This document shows, piece by piece, positions 35,195-45,326 of a stretch of DNA of 64,000 nucleotides. The stretch spans positions 1 through 64,000 of the forward strand of contig JAGKSW010000100.1 in the NCBI GenBank assembly GCA_018993265.1, given 5' to 3'. The position numbers and the translations under genes are program-made. Below the pieces are notes generated by a model. That model worked only from the letters and a program-made list of their open reading frames with translations. It did not search any database and was not told where the DNA came from. Positions within the stretch are counted from its first letter, which is position 1; every line of letters begins with the position of its first letter. The DNA is from Nostoc sp. TH1S01 (lineage in GTDB: Bacteria; Cyanobacteriota; Cyanobacteriia; Cyanobacteriales; Nostocaceae).

Positions 35195-36499
35195 ATGACT
35201 CAGTATAATCACGTTATTTTAGGAATGCTCCTGATGACCATCTCTAAACTTTTCAATAGGCTATCAATGACTGCCTTAAGTGCAGCATTTGTAATTATAG
35301 GTACAGCTAGTAACTCTCAAGCAGCAGGATTTTTGCTAAATGGATTAGGTGGTGATGCAGATTTTGGAGAGTTAGCCCTTCCCAGGAATGATGATGATTC
35401 ATCAAACCAACTTGACCTGCCCTTTCAAATCAACTTTTTTGGTAACACTTTTAATAACTTTTTCGTTAACAATAATGGGAACCTCACCTTTAGAAGTCGA
35501 TTAAGCACCTTTACTCCCAATCCTTTTCCCATTGCTAACCAACCAATCATTGCACCATACTGGTCGGATGTTGATACTCGGTGTGCAACATGCGGTGAGG
35601 TTTATGTTGCTTCCCCTAACCCAGACACCGTTGTTGTGACTTGGAACAACGTTGGTTACTTCTCTAACCACGATGATAAAAAGAATACTTTTCAGACAGT
35701 TCTTCGCAATCGTAGTGACACAGGTGCAGGCAACTTTGACATTGAATTTCGTTACGGTCTCTTGGAGTGGACTACGGGAGATGCTAGTGAAGGTGTCAAC
35801 GGTTTAGGTGGAATTCCTGCTCAAGCAGGCTTTGATGCAGGTGATAATACTAACTTCTTGACTCTACCTGGCTCACGCACAGCTGACATCCTGGACATAC
35901 AAAATACCAGCAATCTTCCTGATCCTGTTCCTGGTCTTTGGTCGTTTGCTGTTCGTAACGGTGTATTACCAGGCGCAACTCCAGATAATCCCTTACTACC
36001 AGTAGTGACAGAAGATGGTTGGAACTTCGACTTTAACATTGCTGATCCTACTCAGCCAGTATTTATCGACCCGCCAGTAGCAATTGGTTACGACTACATT
36101 GTTGATTCCGGGCCAAACATTGCTTCTGTGATTTTGCCAACTGGTATTGGGGATGACCTCTACGATTTATACACTTTTGACACCATAGCAAATGATTTTG
36201 TTGATTCTGGAATAGATATTGCCGGAGGTTTCAGCTTTGATTTTGGTGATGGAGGTGTAGACAGATTTCGTATTTTAGGGATTGAACCCAGCGCAGGACT
36301 TGATCCTAATGATACAACTGCATTTGTAACAGGGTTAACGTTTACCAGTAATGGTCAAGTACAACTTCGTCAAGTCCCAATTAGCCAAAATACTACACCC
36401 GTGCCAGAACCAGCCACTATTCTTGGTTCGTTCATAGCCTTGGGATTTGGCAGAAAATTACATAGAATGCGATCGCAGTCTAAAAATAAAGTTGCATAA
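35195..36499 (+). CDS. Nidogen-like PEP-CTERM protein
   Basis: Exported protein (about 434 aa from the ATG at 35195, which has GGGAG just upstream). A signal peptide ends near SQAAGF. A NIDO-type region (about residues 45-215) shows FFGNTFNNFFVNNNGNLTF, PIIAPYWSDVDTR and TVVVTWNNVGYF, typical of nidogen-like extracellular modules. The C-terminus carries the PEP-CTERM sorting signal VPEPATILGSFIALGFG followed by a basic tail. Expected to be processed by an exosortase and released to the envelope or exopolysaccharide. A second PEP-CTERM protein is at 56.7 kb; no exosortase is in the window. Confidence 0.87.
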   Translation: MTQYNHVILGMLLMTISKLFNRLSMTALSAAFVIIGTASNSQAAGFLLNGLGGDADFGELALPRNDDDSSNQLDLPFQINFFGNTFNNFFVNNNGNLTFRSRLSTFTPNPFPIANQPIIAPYWSDVDTRCATCGEVYVASPNPDTVVVTWNNVGYFSNHDDKKNTFQTVLRNRSDTGAGNFDIEFRYGLLEWTTGDASEGVNGLGGIPAQAGFDAGDNTNFLTLPGSRTADILDIQNTSNLPDPVPGLWSFAVRNGVLPGATPDNPLLPVVTEDGWNFDFNIADPTQPVFIDPPVAIGYDYIVDSGPNIASVILPTGIGDDLYDLYTFDTIANDFVDSGIDIAGGFSFDFGDGGVDRFRILGIEPSAGLDPNDTTAFVTGLTFTSNGQVQLRQVPISQNTTPVPEPATILGSFIALGFGRKLHRMRSQSKNKVA

Positions 36500-36518
36500 A
36501 TTAGGTAACATCAAAACA

Positions 36519-36905
36519 TTAATTCTCTAGCTTCCAACCAAGGGCAGTGGCGACTTGACTGGCTAATTCTAGGGGGTTGAAGGGTTTAGCGATCGCTGTT
36601 ACTATACCCATTTGAGCATAACGACGGCGATCGCTTGCTTGGATTTTGGCAGTTAATAAAATTACGGGAATTTCTTTCGTAGCCGCATTTGCCTGGAGTT
36701 TCTCAAAAGTGGTTATTCCATCCATATCTGGCATCATCACATCCAGCAAAATCGCATCTGGTTGATAAGTCTGGGCTTGCGTAATCCCTTCTTTGCCAGA
36801 ACTCGCTGTCATCACATCCCAACCAGCAACAGTTTCTAAACAAATTTTGGCAACTTCTTGAATATACTGTTCGTTATCTACAACGAGAATCCGTTTTACG
36901 GTCAT
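36519..36905 (-). CDS. Single-domain response regulator
   Basis: Receiver-only protein (128 aa). Acidic pocket in LVVDNEQ, phospho-acceptor Asp in AILLDVMMPDMDG, Thr in LLTAK and Lys in AKPFNP are intact. It lies 175 bp downstream of the giant hybrid kinase on the same strand, separated by repeats, and is a plausible phosphorelay partner of it. Confidence 0.9.
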   Translation of the reverse strand: MTVKRILVVDNEQYIQEVAKICLETVAGWDVMTASSGKEGITQAQTYQPDAILLDVMMPDMDGITTFEKLQANAATKEIPVILLTAKIQASDRRRYAQMGIVTAIAKPFNPLELASQVATALGWKLEN

Positions 36906-36990
36906 AACTCATACCAATTTATAATTCGTAATTAATTAAAAGGGAACAGGGAACGGGGAACGGGGAACAGTAAAAGACAAAAAAGCTTAT

Positions 36991-37011
36991 CTGAACTGTA
37001 TTGGGTTATAG
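36991..37011. repeat. Solo end of the 14.7-kb MITE-like element
   Basis: Twenty-one bases are the exact reverse complement of 14706-14726, covering the left terminal repeat and its flank. No second terminal repeat was found nearby, so this is a partial copy. Confidence 0.7.
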
Positions 37012-37025
37012 TCAAACTCTCTTTT

Positions 37026-37093
37026 ACTCAGCAACGCCAGTTGCTACAACGGAGGGAAACTCCGCAACGCACTGGCTCCTCAGCACTCAGCAC
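37026..37093. repeat. Composite repeat: hairpin module inside an STRR
   Basis: ACTCAGC is interrupted by AACGCCAGTTGCT, a CGGAG/CTCCG hairpin and AACGCACTGGCTCCT, then resumes CAGCACTCAGCACT. The same frame of blocks occurs at 47254-47332 with a different central hairpin. It supplies the last codons and stop of the hybrid kinase gene. Confidence 0.8.
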
Positions 37094-40000
37094 TTTCAAC
37101 TGTATGATGAGTGATTCGCTGAAGTAAATCCACCACTCTTTGTTCAAATTCTTGGGTAGTTACACGTCCTTTGGTTAAAAATTCTGTGTATCCTAATTTA
37201 AGTCGCTGGCGTTCAGATTCATCCAAATCTTTAGCAGAGTAAACTACTACAGGCATGGTACATAAATGATTGTGTTGTCTTAACCAATCAATTACCACAA
37301 AGCCATCACTTTCTGGCAAAATTAAGTCAAGAATTAATAAGTCAGGATTCAATTCTTGGCTGAAGTGAATAGCTTCTTTACCAGTTTGTGCCAAGCAAGT
37401 TTCAATGTCATGGCGCTCAAATAAAGTAATTAGTAATTGTGCTAAGTCGTTGTCATCTTCCACAATTAGAATGCGAGCGCGTTTAGAAGGTTTGGCAACA
37501 ACTTGTTTGAGCGATTGTAAAAGATAACTTTCTTGTACTGGTTTACTTAGCCAATCAGCAAAATCTGTTATGGGTTTGTTATTAGTATCTGAGCGATAAA
37601 CACTACAAATTACAATAGGAATGTGTTTAGTATCGGCACGTTCTTTTAAAATAGCCATTGTTTGCCAGCCGTTCATTTTTGGCATGAGCAAATCGAGTAA
37701 AATCACATCTGGTTGTTGAGTTGATGCAGTGGCGATCGCTTCTTCTCCGGTAGCAACTGTTACTACTCGGTATCCACCTTTTTGCAATAAAGTTTCCAGT
37801 TCGTTACAGATAGTTTGGTCATCATCACAAACTAAAACCAAGGGAGAATAAGCAATTGGCAGTGGACAGTGGTGATTATGTTGTATGGCTTCGGTAGTTT
37901 GCGGAGCTTTATAAATGGGGAGAGTAAAGTAAAATCTACTACCTTCCCCTAAAATACTTTCCACCCAAATACGACCGCCATGTTGTTGCACAATGCTTTT
38001 ACAAATTGCTAAACCCAAACCTGTGCCATCATGGTTGCGTGAATCAGAAGAATCTACTTGTTGAAACCGCTCAAAAATACTTTCTAATTTATCTTCTGGA
38101 ATACCACGTCCGGTATCTTTAACTGTGAGTAAAACTTCATTTTGTTGCTGCTGAATTTCTAACCAGACTGTCGCCCCACTCACCGAGAATTTAATGGCAT
38201 TACTCAACAAATTGGTTAATGTTTGCACAATCCGGTCAGGGTCAGCCCATAACATCACCGATAAGCTAGAAATTGCTAATTGTACGCCTTGTTTATTTGC
38301 TAAAGGTTGAATAATATTGACTGCTGATTGCACTAATTCATCAAGGTCGCAGATTTCCCGCGCCATCTTGACTTTGCCTGATTCAATGCGTTCGATGTCT
38401 AAAATATCATTAATCAACCGGACTAAGCGATCGGTGCTATCTGTGGCAATTTGCAACAGCCGTTTTCCTTGATCGGAATCTGCTTTTAATAAACCACTGG
38501 TGAGCATTCCCAGTGAACCATGAATTGATGTTAGAGGTGTGCGGAGTTCGTGACTAACCACAGATACAAACTCATCTTTCATCCGCTCAATTTGTTTGCG
38601 TTCTGTGACATCACGCAAAATCACTGTATAGTAAATTTCCTCACCCATATTTAACTTAGAAATGGAAGCCTCAGCCGGAAATTCACTTCCATCTTTGCGC
38701 TTACCAAATAATTCCCGTCGTTCTCCCATACGCCGCGCTAAATTTGCCGATTTACCAAAATCAGATACATGGTGACGATGGGCTTGGATAAATCGCAGTG
38801 GTAAAAGTATATCTAACTTCTGCCCAATAACTTCCTGAGCAGTATAACCAAAGATTTTCTCGGCTCCTTGATTAAATAAGGTAATAAATTGGCTGCTATC
38901 TATAGAAATAATCGCATCATCCGCAATATCTAAAATCCGTGCCAATTTCACTTGCGAAACTCGCAATTCTTCTTCGATGCGTTGCCGTTTATCTAGTTCT
39001 GATTGTAATTGACGGTTGACAGTAATTAATTCGGCAGTGCGTTCGGCAACTCGTAATTCTAATTCATTATTCGCTTTTTGTAAGGCGGCTTGAGTTTGTT
39101 TTAATGCGGCTTCGGCTAAAGTGCGATCGCGTTGGTTACGTAATGCGACAATACCATAAGTTAAATCTTCTGCCAGTTTTTTTAAGAGATGTACTTCATC
39201 ATCATCAAAAGCGTTTGGTTCCGCTGCATAAATATTCAACGCGCCAAAAGTTCGGCTGTCTGTTTTTAAAGGTAAAGCAATTACAGCTGCATAACCGCGT
39301 TCTTCTGCTTGACAGCGCCAAACTTCATATTTGGGGTCAGTTAAAATGTTCTGAATAATGGAGGTTTTACCTGTACGAATGGCGGTACCCGTCGGCCCTT
39401 GACCACGTACAGTATCTGACCAAGTAAGCTGGAGCGTTTGTAAATAGCCATCATCATAGCCAGCTTGCGCCACTGGCCGAATATTTTTTTGTGCATCGTT
39501 TTCCGCAAAGCCTACCCACGCCAGCCGATAGCCGCCAACTTCCACAATAATTTGGCAAATTTTCTCAAGTAACTCTAGTTCGTCTGGCGTGCGGACAATA
39601 ATTTGATTGCAACTACTCAATGTCTGGAGTGTGCGATTAATCCGCTGAATTTCGGTTTGTACTTGTTTGTAGTGGGTAATATCGCGGGTAATTGCCAATT
39701 GGACAAATTTGCCATCAGTTTTATTTTGCAGTGGTACAGCGTGAGTTTCCATCCAGCGACGATTACCTTGACAAGTAATCATTTCAAACTGCAAACTGCC
39801 TTTATTACCTTGACAGACACTTTCATGAAGTTGCCGAAATGCGGTTTGATATTCTGAAGCAATTAAAGAATAAACTGATTTGCCAATCACCTTGGCTTTA
39901 CTTTTTGCTTCGATAACAGCCAGTCCGGCAGAATTGATTTCTAAAACTGTGCCATCAGCCGCTATCACTTTCACACATTCCGGTTCACCTTCAAAGATGG

Positions 40001-41927
40001 TACGCCAGTCAGCTGAGAAGTTGGCAGTTGAAGATGAAAGAGCAACTGCTTCCTGGACTTGCTTCTGCTCGGTTTGTCCCATCCGCTTGAGCAGTTTTAT
40101 CCGCTCCAGACGGTTGACAATTCGAGTTACCAGTTCTGGCCCGACAATTGGTTTGCTGACAAAATCATCAGCCCCGACGCTATACACCTGATTTACAATG
40201 TCGGCATCGCTGTGGACTGTGAGAAATAAAATCGGTAACTCGCTCCAATTGGGGTCATTCCGCACAACTTGGCAAAGCTCAATCCCATTGCTGTGGGGCA
40301 TTTCTACATCCAGAATCAACATATCTGGCTTGACTGTTTCCAAAGTTTCCCAAAAGCGACGCGGATCTTCTAAACCTATTACTTGTAATCCCCAAGGTAT
40401 GAGTAAATTTTGTAACAAAGCGAGAATTTGGGGATCATCATCTACGGCCAGGATTTTCGCTTCTCCTTGGGGTAATTGTTGGAGTAATTGCGCGATCGCC
40501 TCTGCCACTTTTGCTGCTGTCATTGGCTTTTGTAAAAATGTGTGTCCTCCTTGACGAGCCAATTGCAAGCGATTACCTAAATCTGTTTGCTCTGTAAAAA
40601 CTAAGACTGGCACAGGTGGTTTTCTTTGCGCCAGTTCGCCTAAAAAACTCCAACTATCTTCTTGACGGTCAGAAAAACTGGGGTCAAGTAACACTGCACT
40701 GGGATGGTCGCGGTAAAGTATAGTTCTGGCAGAATCTAGATTTGTGGCAATGCTCACTTGAAATTCTGCACCAGCCGTAGTTTGTGTCAGTTGTTCTGCG
40801 ATAGTCGGGTCTTGATCAACCATCAAAACTAATGGCAATCTACTATCAACTGCGGCTGAGTTTGCATCCTCAGCTTGAGTTTGAATTTCCTGGCGCAAAG
40901 ATTTCACCCAAGTTTGCAGCTTGGCTGTTTCTTTGGATGTTAACTCTTGACCAGATTTAAGTAATTGCTCAATTTGACGCGCCAGTTTTGAACCCGTCGG
41001 AAAGCCAAATGTCCCTAATGAACCGGCTAAAGTATGCGCTTCTTTGGCGGCTTGGTTGAGCAATTCACTATTTAAAGCTGACTCAGCGAAAGCTGCTTGC
41101 TCGATGACTTTGATTTGCTCATCGACTCTCCCTTGAAATCTCTGCCAAATTCCCGCAACCGCTTGCAGTGTTTGCTGCTGAGATGATGCTTCTTCTTTCG
41201 GCTGATTGTTTTTAGATTTGGCATTGGCTGGTTTTGCTGCGATTTTCTCTTCTTCCAGGGGTTTGAGCCGATAGCCAATTCCATACACAGTCTCAATTAA
41301 ATCACTAGGCGCACCCACCGCTTTTAATCTCTGGCGTAACCCTTTAATATGAGTCCGCACTGCTTCTTCCCCTGGTGTATCTTCGTAAGACCACAAATGT
41401 TCTAAAATCATGCCGCAGCTAAAAACTCGGCGACTGTTGCGTAAAAATAACTCCAAAAGCGCATATTCTTTGGGAGTTAATGATAGTAAATTGTTGCTAT
41501 AACTAACTTCACAACTACTAGGGTCAAGGCGCAAATTTCCCCACTCTAAAACAGGTTGTGATGTTGCATTGCCACGACGTAATAAAGCCCGCACGCGGGC
41601 GACTAATTCTTCTTCGGCAAATGGTTTAACTACATAATCATCTGCGCCTGCATCTAAACCAATCGCTTTCTCATGGCTACTATCACATCCTGTTAACAGC
41701 AAGATTGGCATTTGCCAGCCATGAGAGCGAATTTGCTGACACAAACTAATTCCATCTAGCTTTGGTAAAATTACATCTAATAAAATTAAATCATAATTGT
41801 AAGTTTGAATTAAATCCCAAGCAGTTTCACCATCATTTGCGACTTCAACTGCATAGTTTTGGTTGGTAAGAACGGCAGTCAGCGCATAAGCATTTAACTC
41901 GTCATCCTCGACAACTAAAATTTTCAT
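37080..41927 (-). CDS. Multi-domain hybrid histidine kinase/response regulator
   Basis: Very large phosphorelay protein (1615 aa). Order by approximate residue: REC (1-115, LILLDVILPKLDG), OmpR-type winged helix (125-225), Hpt (245-340, AHTLAGSLGTFG), REC-like (360-480), REC (490-610, MLILDVEMPHSNG), PAS (645-765), GAF (785-935), coiled coil, PAS (1000-1120), HisKA (SHELRTPLTSIHGSLGML), HATPase (1230-1340, DTGRGIPEDK; GTGLGLAICK), REC (about 1360-1480) and REC (1490-1605). A DNA-binding domain and a kinase in one chain is uncommon. The final residues ESAEC and the stop come from the STRR heptamer, so the original 3' end was replaced. A single receiver gene follows. Confidence 0.93.
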   Translation of the reverse strand: MKILVVEDDELNAYALTAVLTNQNYAVEVANDGETAWDLIQTYNYDLILLDVILPKLDGISLCQQIRSHGWQMPILLLTGCDSSHEKAIGLDAGADDYVVKPFAEEELVARVRALLRRGNATSQPVLEWGNLRLDPSSCEVSYSNNLLSLTPKEYALLELFLRNSRRVFSCGMILEHLWSYEDTPGEEAVRTHIKGLRQRLKAVGAPSDLIETVYGIGYRLKPLEEEKIAAKPANAKSKNNQPKEEASSQQQTLQAVAGIWQRFQGRVDEQIKVIEQAAFAESALNSELLNQAAKEAHTLAGSLGTFGFPTGSKLARQIEQLLKSGQELTSKETAKLQTWVKSLRQEIQTQAEDANSAAVDSRLPLVLMVDQDPTIAEQLTQTTAGAEFQVSIATNLDSARTILYRDHPSAVLLDPSFSDRQEDSWSFLGELAQRKPPVPVLVFTEQTDLGNRLQLARQGGHTFLQKPMTAAKVAEAIAQLLQQLPQGEAKILAVDDDPQILALLQNLLIPWGLQVIGLEDPRRFWETLETVKPDMLILDVEMPHSNGIELCQVVRNDPNWSELPILFLTVHSDADIVNQVYSVGADDFVSKPIVGPELVTRIVNRLERIKLLKRMGQTEQKQVQEAVALSSSTANFSADWRTIFEGEPECVKVIAADGTVLEINSAGLAVIEAKSKAKVIGKSVYSLIASEYQTAFRQLHESVCQGNKGSLQFEMITCQGNRRWMETHAVPLQNKTDGKFVQLAITRDITHYKQVQTEIQRINRTLQTLSSCNQIIVRTPDELELLEKICQIIVEVGGYRLAWVGFAENDAQKNIRPVAQAGYDDGYLQTLQLTWSDTVRGQGPTGTAIRTGKTSIIQNILTDPKYEVWRCQAEERGYAAVIALPLKTDSRTFGALNIYAAEPNAFDDDEVHLLKKLAEDLTYGIVALRNQRDRTLAEAALKQTQAALQKANNELELRVAERTAELITVNRQLQSELDKRQRIEEELRVSQVKLARILDIADDAIISIDSSQFITLFNQGAEKIFGYTAQEVIGQKLDILLPLRFIQAHRHHVSDFGKSANLARRMGERRELFGKRKDGSEFPAEASISKLNMGEEIYYTVILRDVTERKQIERMKDEFVSVVSHELRTPLTSIHGSLGMLTSGLLKADSDQGKRLLQIATDSTDRLVRLINDILDIERIESGKVKMAREICDLDELVQSAVNIIQPLANKQGVQLAISSLSVMLWADPDRIVQTLTNLLSNAIKFSVSGATVWLEIQQQQNEVLLTVKDTGRGIPEDKLESIFERFQQVDSSDSRNHDGTGLGLAICKSIVQQHGGRIWVESILGEGSRFYFTLPIYKAPQTTEAIQHNHHCPLPIAYSPLVLVCDDDQTICNELETLLQKGGYRVVTVATGEEAIATASTQQPDVILLDLLMPKMNGWQTMAILKERADTKHIPIVICSVYRSDTNNKPITDFADWLSKPVQESYLLQSLKQVVAKPSKRARILIVEDDNDLAQLLITLFERHDIETCLAQTGKEAIHFSQELNPDLLILDLILPESDGFVVIDWLRQHNHLCTMPVVVYSAKDLDESERQRLKLGYTEFLTKGRVTTQEFEQRVVDLLQRITHHTVESAEC

Positions 41928-42497
41928 ATCTAAACATTTCCTGATCTTAATATTATTAGATGATTCACCAAAAAATAAAATTAAAAACTCAATAATATTT
42001 TAGATTTGCGCTTTAAAGCATATTAAAGTATCCATTCCTCTAATGTTAAGTTTAATTCACAATAATCAACAATAATCAATCTTTAGAAATAGTTGACGAG
42101 AGAATTAATCACTAAAGTTAACAACATCTATTAAAGCTGTTCTTGCTACACTGAAATCATGAAATAACTATTAAGATATTCTCCATCTAAATTACACCTT
42201 AAAATCAAAGACAAAAGCTTAAAAACCTTTCATAGCCTTATGTACACCGTCAGATATCAGGCTATATCAACATATAAATTAAGTCCTGAATGGCGGGATC
42301 ATCCTCACAAGTTCCTCAAATTCTATTTTTATAAATAAAGTTAGATGTCATTGCAGAGGGGAAAATATCACAGCTAATTCAATAAAATAAATTTCTCGAT
42401 TATTACCAATAACAGATGCAGAATTCTCAATTATGGTAATTCTGCGTTTCCCGACCAAAAACCGCCAAGTTATTAGCAATCACAGCCAGAGGTCTAT
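41928..42497. other. Divergent intergenic region (kinase / hox locus)
   Basis: These 570 bp are AT-rich with no ORF worth calling and no strong hairpin. They must hold the promoters of the hybrid kinase (left) and of the usp-hox unit (right). No NtcA or LexA box could be assigned with confidence by eye. Confidence 0.4.
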
Positions 42498-43037
42498 ATG
42501 CTGAAAAAGATTTTAGTCGCATTGGATCGTTCGGAAATGGGAACAGAGGTGTTTGAGCAAGCATTGGCTTTAGCAAAAGCTATGTCCGCCCAATTACTAC
42601 TGCTACATGTTCTATCTCCAGAAGAAGAAGGTAGCCCTTATATTCCCATGTTATCTAATGTTGACTACTATCCAGGTTTAAGCGGACAAAGTTTAGATTT
42701 ATACCAAAAACAGTGGGATAAATTTAAAGATGAAGGAGTGCGGATGTTGCAGTCTTTCTCAGCTCAAGCCAACACCACAAGTGTGACAGCAGAATTTAGC
42801 CAAATTTTGGGCAACCCTGGCAATACTATTTGTAAACTGGCTGCTCAATGGAATGCAGACTTAATTGTGATGGGTCATCGGGGACGTTCTGGGATAACAG
42901 AATTTTTCTTAGGTAGTGTGAGTAACTATGTGCTGCATCACGCCAACTGTTCAGTTTTTATTGTGCATTCGCCCAAAAGCTTAAACAGCACGGAAAAGAA
43001 CGTAGCGAAAGCTGCTGAAAATGCCAGTGTCTCTTGA
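42498..43037 (+). CDS. Universal stress protein (UspA family)
   Basis: Cytoplasmic stress-related ATP-binding fold (179 aa). The opening KKILVALDRSEMGTEVFEQAL and the nucleotide motif G-2x-G-9x-G-S in GHRGRSGITEFFLGSVSNYV are intact, so it is probably the ATP-binding subtype. An AGAGG ribosome site precedes the ATG. Only 48 bp separate it from hoxE, so it is likely the first gene of the hydrogenase transcript. Confidence 0.9.
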   Translation: MLKKILVALDRSEMGTEVFEQALALAKAMSAQLLLLHVLSPEEEGSPYIPMLSNVDYYPGLSGQSLDLYQKQWDKFKDEGVRMLQSFSAQANTTSVTAEFSQILGNPGNTICKLAAQWNADLIVMGHRGRSGITEFFLGSVSNYVLHHANCSVFIVHSPKSLNSTEKNVAKAAENASVS

Positions 43038-43085
43038 TTTGATTGTGCGCTTGCCAAATAAACTCATCAGTCTCTAGCAGTAACA

Positions 43086-43598
43086 ATGACAACCGCATCC
43101 CCTGTAGTTTGGCCTCATCCCAGTGGCGATAAACGCCTGAAGATGCTAGACGCAACCATGAAGCGTCACCAGTATCAACAAGATGCCTTAATCGAAATTC
43201 TCCACCAAGCCCAAGAACTATACGGTTACTTAGAAAACGACTTATTACTTTATATTGCTCATAAACTCAAACTGCCTCCCAGCCGAGTTTATGGAGTAGC
43301 GACCTTTTACCATTTATTTTCTTTAGCGCCCCAAGGAGTTCATAGTTGTGTGCTGTGTACAGGGACAGCTTGTTATGTCAAAGGCGCTCAGGCGATTTTG
43401 GCAAGTGTAGAAAAAACAGCTCACATTCAGGCTGGTGAAACTACAGCCAACGGTCAATTATCACTACTGACAGCAAGATGTTTAGGGGCTTGCGGGATTG
43501 CGCCTGCTGTGGTGTTTGATGGCGCAGTCTTAGGCAATCAAACACCAGAATCAGTTTGCGATCGCATCCAAGGATGGCTGGAAAATGGAACTAAATGA
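43086..43598 (+). CDS. hoxE: HoxE, bidirectional hydrogenase diaphorase subunit
   Basis: NuoE-like [2Fe-2S] subunit (170 aa) of the pentameric bidirectional [NiFe]-hydrogenase, carrying electrons between HoxFU and redox partners. Four Cys ligands are visible in [11 protein letters not shown] and [11 protein letters not shown]. The helical N-terminus has [20 protein letters not shown] and [15 protein letters not shown], typical of NuoE/HoxE. Its 3' end overlaps hoxF by 14 bp, indicating translational coupling. Confidence 0.95.
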   Translation: MTTASPVVWPHPSGDKRLKMLDATMKRHQYQQDALIEILHQAQELYGYLENDLLLYIAHKLKLPPSRVYGVATFYHLFSLAPQGVHSCVLCTGTACYVKGAQAILASVEKTAHIQAGETTANGQLSLLTARCLGACGIAPAVVFDGAVLGNQTPESVCDRIQGWLENGTK

Positions 43599-45222
43599 AT
43601 TACTGGCAATTGCCAAACAAGAACGCTCTCAAACTAAACCGGTTCATATTCGTTGCTGCACAGCGGCTGGTTGTTTATCTGGTCGCGCCGAAAGCATTAA
43701 ACATGAACTCGAAGCAGGTGTGAAAGCCGAAGGTTTAGAAAAAGATGTAGAAGTTTCTGGTGTTGGCTGTATGCGCTTATGTTGCCAAGGGCCATTAGTT
43801 CAAGTTGATACCCCAGCCGGCAGTAAACTTTATGAAAAAGTCACTACTAAGGACGCATTTGCAATTATTGAAGCGTTGGACGGCGGCAAAACCCATGTTT
43901 CCGAAATAGATTTATCCCAACCATTCTTTACTTATCAACAGCCAATCGTTTTAGAAAATAGCGGCAAAATAGACCCAGAAAAGATTCAATCTTATATTGC
44001 TGCCGATGGTTATCAAGCTCTTTACCATGTGTTGCGAGAAAGGACTCCGGGTGAGGTCGTCGAAACAATTACCCGCAGTGGTTTGCGCGGACGGGGAGGC
44101 GCTGGTTATCCCACTGGTGTTAAATGGGCGACGGTCGCCAAAGCCAAAAGCAACCGCAAATTTGTCATCTGTAACGCTGATGAAGGCGATCCCGGCGCAT
44201 TTATGGATCGCAGTGTCCTAGAAAGTGATCCCCATCGGGTGTTAGAAGGAATGGCGATCGCAGCTTATGCGATCGGAGCTAATCAAGGCTATATTTATGT
44301 CCGTGCAGAATATCCAGTGGCAATTCGTCGGTTGCAAACTGCCATCCATCAGGCCCAACGCCTCGGTTTGTTAGGTAGCCAAATCTTTGACTCTCCTTTT
44401 GACTTCAAAATCGATATCCGCATTGGTGCTGGGGCTTACGTTTGTGGCGAAGAAACTGCCTTAATGGCCTCCATTGAAGGCAAACGCGGTCTACCGCATC
44501 CTCGTCCACCTTATCCGGCTGAATCGGGTTTATGGGGTCATCCCACCTTAATTAATAACGTCGAAACCTTCGCCAACATCGCACCCATTATTCGTAAAGG
44601 TGCTGACTGGTTTGCGAGTATTGGGACTGAAAAAAGCAAAGGGACAAAAGTTTTTGCCCTAGCTGGCAAAATTCGCAACACAGGTTTAATCGAAGTGCCG
44701 ATGGGAACATCCTTACGGCAAATTGTCGAAGAAATGGGAGGCGGTATTCCTGATGGTGGTACAGCTAAAGCCGTCCAAACAGGTGGCCCTTCCGGAGGAT
44801 GTATCCCTGCTTTTGCCTTTGATACACCTGTAGATTATGAATCCCTGACAAACCTGGGTTCGATGATGGGTTCCGGCGGCATGATTGTCATGGACGATAG
44901 TACCAACATGGTCGATGTTGCCCGTTTCTTCATGGAATTTTGTATGGATGAATCCTGTGGTAAGTGCATTCCTTGCCGAGTAGGAACAGTGCAGCTACAT
45001 GGATTATTAACCAAACTCATGCAAGGTAAAGCAACACAGGCTGATTTGGCACTCCTCGAAGAACTGTGCGATATGGTCAAAAACACCAGCCTGTGCGGTT
45101 TAGGACAGTCTGCACCCAATCCCGTGTTGAGTACATTGCGTTACTTCCGTGATGAGTATGTGGAGTTGATTGAAGAGTATTTGGAGTTGATTAAAGATGA
45201 GGAAGTAGGAGCTAGGGTTTAG
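43585..45222 (+). CDS. hoxF: HoxF, diaphorase FMN/NAD-binding subunit
   Basis: NuoF-like flavoprotein (545 aa) oxidising or reducing NAD(P)(H) for the bidirectional hydrogenase. The N-terminal thioredoxin-like [2Fe-2S] region has [12 protein letters not shown] and [10 protein letters not shown]. The NADH/FMN site is [16 protein letters not shown] (about residues 165-180) and [13 protein letters not shown]; the [4Fe-4S] ligands are [13 protein letters not shown] plus a later Cys (SLCGLG). Length is standard. The C-terminal EVGARV and stop run into a GGGTGTAAGGGTGTAGG-type repeat, so the extreme tail may be recent. Confidence 0.96.
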   Translation: MELNELLAIAKQERSQTKPVHIRCCTAAGCLSGRAESIKHELEAGVKAEGLEKDVEVSGVGCMRLCCQGPLVQVDTPAGSKLYEKVTTKDAFAIIEALDGGKTHVSEIDLSQPFFTYQQPIVLENSGKIDPEKIQSYIAADGYQALYHVLRERTPGEVVETITRSGLRGRGGAGYPTGVKWATVAKAKSNRKFVICNADEGDPGAFMDRSVLESDPHRVLEGMAIAAYAIGANQGYIYVRAEYPVAIRRLQTAIHQAQRLGLLGSQIFDSPFDFKIDIRIGAGAYVCGEETALMASIEGKRGLPHPRPPYPAESGLWGHPTLINNVETFANIAPIIRKGADWFASIGTEKSKGTKVFALAGKIRNTGLIEVPMGTSLRQIVEEMGGGIPDGGTAKAVQTGGPSGGCIPAFAFDTPVDYESLTNLGSMMGSGGMIVMDDSTNMVDVARFFMEFCMDESCGKCIPCRVGTVQLHGLLTKLMQGKATQADLALLEELCDMVKNTSLCGLGQSAPNPVLSTLRYFRDEYVELIEEYLELIKDEEVGARV

Positions 45223-45326
45223 GGGTGTAAGGGTGTAGGAGAAAAAATATCCTCTTCTCCCCTGCTCCCTGCCCCCTGCGGTCTTTACGATAAGACACGG
45301 TATAACATCTCACTCATCCCCTAATT

